A DNA stretch of 64,000 bases from an uncultured Flavobacteriales bacterium (GTDB lineage Bacteria; Bacteroidota; Bacteroidia; Flavobacteriales; Weeksellaceae), in contig CALJKL010000028.1 in the NCBI GenBank assembly GCA_937973555.1, positions 1-64,000 on the forward strand, written 5' to 3'. The position numbers were made by a program, and so were the translations under genes. This document shows positions 25,669-32,121 of this stretch, piece by piece. Below the pieces are notes generated by a model. The model was not told the origin of the DNA. It searched no databases and saw only the letters and a program-made list of their open reading frames with translations. The first letter of the stretch is position 1. Every line of letters begins with the position of its first letter.

Positions 25669-26853
25669 TTATTTTCTTACAAAAGAGGCTACGTCTTCAG
25701 CGGTTACAGGGTTTGCGCCAAGAATAATTAGACGTTCTACCACGTTTCTCAGTTCTCGAATGTTACCGGTCCAACTGAAGTTTTGCAAAGCTTCTATGGC
25801 TTTTTTATCAAATGTTTTTACAGCGCTTCCTTGTTCTTCTGCCAGTAAATGGGCAAAATGCTCTACTAATAGAGGGATGTCTTCTTTTCTCTCATCCAAT
25901 GGTGGTACATAAATTTCAATTACGGAAAGACGATGAAACAAATCTTCCCTGAATTTCCCCAACTCTATTTCTTTTTGTAAGTTTTTATTCGTTGCCGCTA
26001 TTACCCTCACGTCTACCTTTATTTCTTTATCACTTCCAACAGGTGAAACGCGGCTTTCTTGTAGGGCGCGCAAAACTTTTGCCTGTGCTACTAAGCTCAT
26101 ATCGCCAATTTCATCCAAAAAGATGGTGCCTCCGTTGGCCAATTCAAATTTACCTTGTTTGTCTTTAATGGCCCCAGTGAAGCTTCCTTTTATGTGTCCA
26201 AAAAGCTCAGATTCTATCAATTCTGAGGGTATAGCCGCGCAGTTTACTTCTACTATTGGGCCTCTGTTTCTTTCACTTTGTGAATGTATTGCATGGGCTA
26301 CCAATTCTTTTCCGACTCCATTTGGTCCTGTAATAAGAACTCTGGCATCAGATGGTGCTACCTTTTCTATCATTCCCTGAATTTTAGATAAAGCAGCAGA
26401 TTTACCAATCATTTGGTATTTTTTATTGACTTTTTTCTTCAGCTGAGAATTTTCTTTCTGAAGAGTTGAGGCTGCTTGAACTAGTATTTTTCGATCTAGT
26501 CCGTTTCTAACACTGGTGATAAGTCTATTGATATCAATAGGTTTTGAGATAAAATCATAAGCTCCATCTTTCAAAGAATTCACTGCAGTGTCTATGTCTG
26601 CATGGCCTGAAATCATAATGAAGGTAGTTTCTGGTTTTAACTGAAGAGCTTGTTTTAATAATTCTGTGCCGGAAAGTTTTGGCATTTTAATGTCAGAAAT
26701 TACTAAGGCAAAATCATCTTTTTCAATCATTTTATATGCTTCCAAGCCATCTTCTGCAACCAGAACTTCATAATCATTTAATTCGTCTGAAAGAATACTG
26801 TGAAGAACACCTGAAATGGCTTTTTCGTCTTCTACGATTAATACTTTTTGCAT
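25669..26853 (-). CDS. NtrC-family sigma-54 response regulator lacking a DNA-binding domain
   Basis: This 394-residue protein has a receiver domain (about 1-120; phospho-acceptor Asp in LVISDIKMP) and a sigma-54 AAA+ domain. The latter shows Walker A GPNGVGKE, the sigma-54 contact loop GSFTGA (normally GAFTGA), Walker B GGTIFLDEIGDM and the arginine finger region GKFREDLFHRLSV. The chain stops about 15 residues after the AAA+ lid (ends EDVASFVRK), so the usual Fis-type helix-turn-helix is missing. Such HTH-less activators can work from solution or without a fixed enhancer. A promoter box is at 26905. Confidence 0.9.
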   Translation of the reverse strand: MQKVLIVEDEKAISGVLHSILSDELNDYEVLVAEDGLEAYKMIEKDDFALVISDIKMPKLSGTELLKQALQLKPETTFIMISGHADIDTAVNSLKDGAYDFISKPIDINRLITSVRNGLDRKILVQAASTLQKENSQLKKKVNKKYQMIGKSAALSKIQGMIEKVAPSDARVLITGPNGVGKELVAHAIHSQSERNRGPIVEVNCAAIPSELIESELFGHIKGSFTGAIKDKQGKFELANGGTIFLDEIGDMSLVAQAKVLRALQESRVSPVGSDKEIKVDVRVIAATNKNLQKEIELGKFREDLFHRLSVIEIYVPPLDERKEDIPLLVEHFAHLLAEEQGSAVKTFDKKAIEALQNFSWTGNIRELRNVVERLIILGANPVTAEDVASFVRK

Positions 26854-26904
26854 AATGGCTAAGTTAATTGTTTTTTTTATTTATTCGTGTTTTTTATATT
26901 AAAC

Positions 26905-26912
26905 CAAATTTA
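26905..26912 (-). promoter_or_regulatory. TAAATTTG promoter box for the sigma-54 regulator
   Basis: Exact TAnnTTTG on the minus strand, 51 nt before the ATG, giving a longer leader than most genes here. Confidence 0.55.
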
Positions 26913-26944
26913 CGATAAGCTATTGTAAATATCAAAAAATCAGT

Positions 26945-27598
26945 TTAATAGTTTCTATTTCCAAAAATAGCAGAACCTATTCTTACAGAATTTGCCCCAC
27001 ATTCTATGGCAATCTTAAAATCATCGCTCATGCCCATGGATAGTTTTTCTAATTTTTTGAATTGTGAAAGTTCGTCGAACAAAGATTTCAATACCATGAA
27101 CTCAGATTTTACTTGATTTTTATTCTCTGTAAAGGTGGCCATGCCCATTAGTCCGATAATTTCAACATGAGGGTATTTTCCTTCAAGATATTCACTGAAT
27201 AGGTCTTTTGCTTCAGAAATTTCTAACCCGTATTTGGTGTCTTCTTCTGCAATTTTTACTTGAAGTAATACTTTTATCTTTCTATTGTATTTTTCTGATT
27301 GTCTGTTGATTTCTATCAATAATTTTTCAGAATCTACACTTTGGATGGTATCAATAAATTCGGCAATGTATTTTACTTTGTTGGTTTGAAGGTGTCCTAT
27401 TAAATGCCATTGGATGTCTTTAGGAAGTAGTGGAACTTTAGATACCAATTCCTGAACTTTATTTTCCCCAAAAATTCTTTGACCGCAATCATAAACTTCC
27501 TGAATTTTTTCTACTGTATGAAATTTTGATACAGCAACCAATTCTACATTTTCTGGAATTTGTGCAGATACATTTGTGTAATTTTCTTGTATAGACAT
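26945..27598 (-). CDS. YggS-family pyridoxal-phosphate homeostasis protein
   Basis: This 217-residue single-domain PLP-binding barrel of the YggS/PROSC family has the PLP Lys in VAVSKFHT near residue 25, WHLIGHLQTNK near 73-83, and the late MGMSDDFKIAIECGANSVRIGSAIFG. It buffers cellular PLP. It stands alone with its own promoter box, divergent from the ars operon. Confidence 0.94.
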   Translation of the reverse strand: MSIQENYTNVSAQIPENVELVAVSKFHTVEKIQEVYDCGQRIFGENKVQELVSKVPLLPKDIQWHLIGHLQTNKVKYIAEFIDTIQSVDSEKLLIEINRQSEKYNRKIKVLLQVKIAEEDTKYGLEISEAKDLFSEYLEGKYPHVEIIGLMGMATFTENKNQVKSEFMVLKSLFDELSQFKKLEKLSMGMSDDFKIAIECGANSVRIGSAIFGNRNY

Positions 27599-27614
27599 AC
27601 TGAAATTTATTTTT

Positions 27615-27622
27615 CAAATTTA
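27615..27622 (-). promoter_or_regulatory. TAAATTTG promoter box for the YggS gene
   Basis: Exact TAnnTTTG on the minus strand, 16 nt before the ATG at 27598. Confidence 0.6.
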
Positions 27623-27655
27623 AGAAGAATTTTCTGGTTTTTCAAATTAATATCG

Positions 27656-27670
27656 TAATATTGCAATATT
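27656..27670 (+). promoter_or_regulatory. ars operon promoter with 14-bp palindromic operator candidate
   Basis: AATATTGCAATATT at 27657-27670 is a perfect 14-bp palindrome. It overlaps a near-consensus box TAATATTG at 27656-27663, 13 nt upstream of the arsR ATG. A symmetric AT-rich site over the promoter is what an ArsR dimer would bind to repress the operon. Confidence 0.6.
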
Positions 27671-27683
27671 GAAATATGAGAAA

Positions 27684-28013
27684 ATGGGAATTTCTAAGAC
27701 AGAACATTTTACAGATGAACAAAATGATGTTGCCAAATTAATGAAAGCTTTGGCGCATCCGGCAAGGGTAGCTATAGTTGAATATTTACTTTCGGTAGAC
27801 ACATGTATCTGTAATGATATTGTAGCAGAACTACCTTTGGCGCAGCCTACGGTTTCTCAACATTTAAAAGAACTGAAAACTGCCGGTATTATAAAAGGAG
27901 AGATAGAAGGTAAAGCTATTTGTTATTGTATTAACCCGGTTACCTTCAAAAAAATGGAGCATTTTATTGCACAGATTTTCAAAAAAATAGAAGGACAAAA
28001 AAATTGTTGTTAA
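27684..28013 (+). CDS. arsR: ArsR-family metalloregulator
   Basis: This 109-residue winged-helix repressor has the As(III)-binding CxC in helix 3 as DTCICNDIV (C41, C43) and the recognition helix AQPTVSQHLKELKTAGII. The ATG at 27684 is chosen because a TTG at 27669 would lie inside the palindromic promoter site. It is the first gene of an arsenic operon running to 31159. It is expected to repress the operon and release DNA on binding As(III) or Sb(III). A C-terminal CC pair could bind more metal. Confidence 0.92.
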   Translation: MGISKTEHFTDEQNDVAKLMKALAHPARVAIVEYLLSVDTCICNDIVAELPLAQPTVSQHLKELKTAGIIKGEIEGKAICYCINPVTFKKMEHFIAQIFKKIEGQKNCC

Positions 28014-28030
28014 TTATAAAATAAAATAAG

Positions 28031-28870
28031 ATGAACACCCACGAAGAAATTAAAGAAATGGTAAAGCAAAAATATGCTGAAATTGCTTTACAAAATCAGG
28101 ATACCAATGCATCTTCTTGCTGTGGAAGTGGTGGATGCAGTACAGAAGTTTATAACATTATGACGGATGATTATGATCATTTGGAGGGTTATAATCCGGA
28201 TGCGGATTTGAAATTGGGTTGTGGATTGCCTACAGAATTTGCCAAAATTAAAAAAGGGGACTATGTGGTAGATTTGGGTAGTGGTGCAGGAAACGACTGT
28301 TTTGTGGCTCGTGCTGAAACAGGTGAAACAGGTAAGGTAGTAGGTATAGACTTTACCGAACAAATGGTAGAGAAAGCCAGAAATAATGCAGATAAATTAG
28401 GTTTTAACAATGTAGAATTTAGGTTAGGAGATATAGAAAATATTCCATTGATGAGCAATGTGGCAGATGTTGTGGTGAGTAATTGTGTGATGAATTTGGT
28501 GCCTAACAAACCCAAAGCTTTTGCTGAAGTGCAGAGAATTCTGAAGCCTACTGGGCATTTTTCTATTTCTGATATTGTGATAGAAGGGGATTTGCCAGAT
28601 AAAATAAGAAATGCTGCCGAAATGTATGCAGGTTGTGTGGCTTCGGCAATACAGAAAAAAGAGTATTTGGATATCATTGAAAAATCTGGATTCCAGAATA
28701 TTACCCTGCAAAAACAAAAGCCTATCATTGTTCCGGATGATATTTTAAAGAATTATTTAACTGAAGAAGAAATTCATCAATACAAAAAATCATCTACCAG
28801 AATTTATAGCATTACGGTTTATGCTGAAAAATTGGTGGGATGTTGCACTCCTAGTTCTGGATGTTGCTAA
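28031..28870 (+). CDS. arsM: Arsenite S-adenosylmethionine methyltransferase
   Basis: This 279-residue ArsM-type enzyme has SAM motif I VVDLGSGAGNDC near 79-90. Three conserved Cys that bind As(III) are visible: C64 in KLGCGLP, C152 in SNCVMN and C202 in YAGCVAS. Extra Cys clusters occur at the N-terminus (SSCCGSGGC, 29-36) and C-terminus (GCC and GCC), which may help load metal. It converts arsenite to methylated, volatile forms. It lies 17 nt after arsR. Confidence 0.93.
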   Translation: MNTHEEIKEMVKQKYAEIALQNQDTNASSCCGSGGCSTEVYNIMTDDYDHLEGYNPDADLKLGCGLPTEFAKIKKGDYVVDLGSGAGNDCFVARAETGETGKVVGIDFTEQMVEKARNNADKLGFNNVEFRLGDIENIPLMSNVADVVVSNCVMNLVPNKPKAFAEVQRILKPTGHFSISDIVIEGDLPDKIRNAAEMYAGCVASAIQKKEYLDIIEKSGFQNITLQKQKPIIVPDDILKNYLTEEEIHQYKKSSTRIYSITVYAEKLVGCCTPSSGCC

Positions 28871-28879
28871 AAATAGAAA

Positions 28880-29494
28880 ATGAATCAAAAGTTAAAAGAA
28901 ACCATAGTGCAAATTTCTACAGAGAGTATTTCTGAAGAGAGAAAGCGTATACTTCAACCATTAATTGAATATATTAAGGGTAAGTATTATGAAAATAAAT
29001 TGATTAATCTTAATTTTATTTGTACCCATAACTCCAGAAGAAGTCATCTTTCACAAATTTGGGCACAGACCTTTGCATATTATTTTGACGTCAAAAATGT
29101 GTTGTGTTATTCTGGTGGAACAGAAGCTACCGCTATGTTTCCGAAAGTGGCAGAAACGCTACAAAAACAGGGTTTTGATATTCTTTCGCTTTCTGATAAT
29201 GCCAATCCGGTTTATGCTGTGAAATATGCAGAAAATCAACATCCTATCATTTGTTTTTCTAAAAAGTATGATGATGATTTTAACCCAAAATCTGATTTTG
29301 CAGCTATTCTTACCTGTGATGCTGCAGATGAAAATTGCCCCATCGTTTTTGGTGCTGAGGCTAGGTTTCCCATAAAATATAATGACCCCAAAAAATCTGA
29401 CGGCTCTCCGGAAATGGATGAAATTTATTTTAATAGAAGTCTGGAAATTGCTTCGGAAATGAAATATATCTTTTCACAAATTCAATCAAAATAG
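28880..29494 (+). CDS. Arsenate-reductase-like low-MW phosphatase-fold protein
   Basis: This 204-residue protein has the phosphatase P-loop C48-THNSR-R54 (CX5R) after an N-terminal helical extension of about 40 residues. Later Cys residues (TCDAADENCP) could provide resolving thiols, as in thioredoxin-type ArsC. Position in the ars operon supports reduction of arsenate to arsenite for ArsM and the efflux pump. It is longer than typical ArsC (about 130-140), which matches the Bacteroidota/ACR-type group. The activity is inferred. Confidence 0.85.
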   Translation: MNQKLKETIVQISTESISEERKRILQPLIEYIKGKYYENKLINLNFICTHNSRRSHLSQIWAQTFAYYFDVKNVLCYSGGTEATAMFPKVAETLQKQGFDILSLSDNANPVYAVKYAENQHPIICFSKKYDDDFNPKSDFAAILTCDAADENCPIVFGAEARFPIKYNDPKKSDGSPEMDEIYFNRSLEIASEMKYIFSQIQSK

Positions 29495-29499
29495 AAACT

Positions 29500-30531
29500 A
29501 TGCAGGCAAAACTTAAATTTTTAGACCGATACCTTACCCTTTGGATATTTTTAGCCATGCTCGTTGGAGTTTTGTTGGGTAATTTTTTTCCGAAAATTCC
29601 CGAATTGATCAATTCTTATTCTGTGGGTACCACCAATATTCCTTTGGCTATTGGATTGATTTTGATGATGTTTCCTCCTTTAGCTAAAGTAGATTATAGC
29701 CTTCTGCCAAAAGCATTTCAGGATAAAAAATCTATTGGCATTTCTTTGCTTTTAAATTGGATTGTAGGTCCTATATTAATGTTTATACTGGCCATTCTTT
29801 TTCTGAGAAATGAACCGCATTATATGGTGGGTTTAATCCTGATTGGTCTTGCCAGATGTATTGCGATGGTGATTGTTTGGAATGATTTAGGGAAAGGGAA
29901 TCGAGAATATGGAGCCATGTTGGTGGCTTTGAATAGTGTCTTCCAGGTTTTCACGTATAGTTTTTATGCTTGGTTGTTTATCAATGTTTTGCCGAAATAT
30001 CTAGGCTTAGGAAATTTTGATGTTTCTGTGCCTATGAATGATGTAGCACAAAGTGTTGCTATTTATCTTGGAATCCCTTTTTTGGCGGGATTTTTGTTGA
30101 GATTTCTTCTGGTGAAATCCAAAGGGATAGAGTGGTATAATAGAAAATTGGTGCCGGTGATTTCTCCTATTACCCTATATGCACTTTTGTTTACCATTGT
30201 AGTGATGTTTAGTCTTAAGGGAGATGCCATTGTAGAATTGCCGTTGGATGTTTTGCGCATTGCGGTGCCATTGGTGATTTATTTTGTCATTATGTTTTTT
30301 ACTAGTTTCTTTTTCAACAAAAGAATGGGTTTGCCTTATGATAAAAATGCCGCTATTTCTTTTACCGCAACAGGAAACAATTTCGAATTGGCAATAGCTG
30401 TTTCCATTGCTATTTTTGGCATTCATTCTAAAGAGGCTTTTGCCGGAGTGATAGGACCTTTGATAGAGGTTCCGGTTTTGATTTTGTTGGTAAAGGCGGC
30501 TCTATTCTTAAAAAAAAATTATAACGCTTAA
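29500..30531 (+). CDS. acr3: ACR3-family arsenite efflux permease
   Basis: This 343-residue, ten-helix permease of the ACR3 family shows the conserved helix-4 Cys in GLARCIAMVIVWNDLGKGN and the helix-9 region FTATGNNFELAIAVSIAIFG. It exports As(III), and in some cases Sb(III), driven by proton motive force. It begins 5 nt after the reductase gene and is followed after 10 nt by a second methyltransferase gene. Databases often name members arsB in error; the family here is ACR3. Confidence 0.94.
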   Translation: MQAKLKFLDRYLTLWIFLAMLVGVLLGNFFPKIPELINSYSVGTTNIPLAIGLILMMFPPLAKVDYSLLPKAFQDKKSIGISLLLNWIVGPILMFILAILFLRNEPHYMVGLILIGLARCIAMVIVWNDLGKGNREYGAMLVALNSVFQVFTYSFYAWLFINVLPKYLGLGNFDVSVPMNDVAQSVAIYLGIPFLAGFLLRFLLVKSKGIEWYNRKLVPVISPITLYALLFTIVVMFSLKGDAIVELPLDVLRIAVPLVIYFVIMFFTSFFFNKRMGLPYDKNAAISFTATGNNFELAIAVSIAIFGIHSKEAFAGVIGPLIEVPVLILLVKAALFLKKNYNA

Positions 30532-30541
30532 ATCTAAAAAA

Positions 30542-31159
30542 ATGCAAACGACTAAAAAGCAACATTGGGAAAATGTGTTTTCTACCAAGCAGGAAAATGA
30601 AGTCAGTTGGTTTCAGTCAAACCCTAAAACTTCTTTAGGTTTTTTTGAAAAATATAACATTTCTAAATCTGCCGAAATTTTAGAAGTGGGGGGAGGAGAT
30701 AGTTATTTGGTAGATCATTTATTAGAGAAAGGTTACGAGAATATTACTCTTTTGGATATTTCCGAAAATGCAATAGAAAGGGCTAAAAAGAGATTGGGAA
30801 TTAAATCTAAAAATTTGGAATTTGTGGTGTCTGATATTTTAGATTTTCAGCCAAAGCAAAAATTTGAGGTATGGCATGACAGGGCTAGTTTTCATTTTCT
30901 GATGGTGGAAGAAGAAATTCGCCGATATGCAGATCTGTCAGGCCAATCTATCAATAAAGGAGGTTATTTATTTTTGGGAACTTTTTCCGAAAACGGTCCC
31001 CAAAAATGCAGCGGATTAGATATTACCCAATACTCTGGAGAAAAACTGAAAAAGATATTTTCTAAGGATTTTGAAATACTGAATGTTTTTTTCGAAGATC
31101 ATCAAACGCCATTCAATACCATTCAGAATTTTATTTTTTGTGAGATGAGAAAAAAATAA
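30542..31159 (+). CDS. Class I SAM methyltransferase, last gene of the ars operon
   Basis: This 205-residue enzyme has motif I ILEVGGGDSYLVDHLL near 44-59, then LLDISENAIERAKKRL and the motif WHDRASFHFL. It differs from ArsM: there are only two Cys (one in KCSGLDI) and no arsenic-binding triad. Its placement after acr3, within 10 nt and before the operon terminator, ties it to arsenic or thiol chemistry, but its substrate is unknown. Related proteins are labelled generic or thiopurine-like methyltransferases. Confidence 0.82.
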   Translation: MQTTKKQHWENVFSTKQENEVSWFQSNPKTSLGFFEKYNISKSAEILEVGGGDSYLVDHLLEKGYENITLLDISENAIERAKKRLGIKSKNLEFVVSDILDFQPKQKFEVWHDRASFHFLMVEEEIRRYADLSGQSINKGGYLFLGTFSENGPQKCSGLDITQYSGEKLKKIFSKDFEILNVFFEDHQTPFNTIQNFIFCEMRKK

Positions 31160-31179
31160 ATGCACCATTTCGGTGCATT
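31159..31179. terminator. Terminator at the end of the ars operon
   Basis: An 8-bp stem AATGCACC / GGTGCATT around ATTTC, with A and T stretches, shared with convergent dodecin. Confidence 0.75.
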
Positions 31180-31193
31180 CATTCTTTTGTGTA

Positions 31194-31406
31194 TCAAGAC
31201 ATTTCTTTGTCAATCCTAAAAGATACCTTACAGATGCATCCATAAGTGGTTATTTTACCATCTTTTACATGGGCTTTCATGTCTTTTACAAATACTGAAT
31301 CAATGTTTTTAATCGTTTTGGATACTTCCTCCACGGCATTTTTTACAGCATCTTCAAAACTTGTTTCCGAAGAGGCTATCACTTCTATTACTTTTACAAT
31401 TGCCAT
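31194..31406 (-). CDS. Dodecin family flavin-binding protein
   Basis: This 70-residue protein matches dodecin end to end: MAIVKVIEVIASSETSFEDA, a helix with AVEEVSKTIKNI, then strands with VKDMKAHVKDGKITTYGC and a final KVSFRID. Dodecins form hollow dodecamers that store riboflavin, FMN or CoA. Monocistronic, next to the ars terminator. Confidence 0.9.
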   Translation of the reverse strand: MAIVKVIEVIASSETSFEDAVKNAVEEVSKTIKNIDSVFVKDMKAHVKDGKITTYGCICKVSFRIDKEMS

Positions 31407-31485
31407 AATGATTTGTATTTTATTGGTTAATAATTATTTTTAAAGCTTTTTTGTGTATATTTTTAAGTTTCTGTTAAATAAAATA

Positions 31486-32040
31486 TCATTTTTGATTTTC
31501 AGATTTTTTTGAAAATTCTTCGATGATTCTTTTGTTGAAATCCTGTAAATCTGATGGGCTTCTGCTTGTTGTAAGATTACCATCAGTAACTACTTCTGCA
31601 TCTACCCATTTGGCGCCGGCGTTTTCAAGGTCAATGGCTATAGAAGGATATGAGGTGAGGGTTCTGCCTTTTACGATATTTGCATTTATTAGGGTCTGTG
31701 GCCCATGACAAATAGCTGCAACAGGTTTTTTGGCATCAAAAAAATCTTTTACGAAAATCAATACATCTTCATTGGTTCTTAAAGTGTCCGGATTCAGTAC
31801 GCCACCAGGTAAAAAGAGTCCGTCATAGTTTTTCGCTTTAACCTCTGTGATTATTTTATCTACTTTAACCGATGAAGCCCATTCATGATGAGACATGCCT
31901 CTTATGACGCCTGGAATTAAAGAGATGATTTCTACAGTTGCTCCATTTTTTTTTAATGCCTCAACAGGTGTTTTCAGCTCAGATTGTTCATAACCATCTG
32001 CAGCCAAAACAGCAATTTTTTTATTTTCAAGTGATTTCAT
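31486..32040 (-). CDS. DJ-1/PfpI-family (type 1 glutamine amidotransferase-like) protein
   Basis: This 184-residue single-domain protein has the nucleophile elbow AAICHGPQTLI near 107-117 and the flanking GLFLPGGV motif near 74-81. It belongs to the PfpI/YhbO group, linked to stress repair or deglycase/hydratase activity, none of which can be fixed by sequence. Its own promoter box lies at 32052. Confidence 0.88.
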   Translation of the reverse strand: MKSLENKKIAVLAADGYEQSELKTPVEALKKNGATVEIISLIPGVIRGMSHHEWASSVKVDKIITEVKAKNYDGLFLPGGVLNPDTLRTNEDVLIFVKDFFDAKKPVAAICHGPQTLINANIVKGRTLTSYPSIAIDLENAGAKWVDAEVVTDGNLTTSRSPSDLQDFNKRIIEEFSKKSENQK

Positions 32041-32051
32041 AAGTTTTTAGA

Positions 32052-32059
32052 CAAAACTA
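32052..32059 (-). promoter_or_regulatory. TAGTTTTG promoter box for the PfpI gene
   Basis: Exact TAnnTTTG on the minus strand, 11 nt before the ATG. Confidence 0.55.
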
Positions 32060-32121
32060 TCATGAAGTCACAAATGAAGACTTACAGAATTTTTTTTGAA
32101 TTTTCTATAATTATGTTTGAA

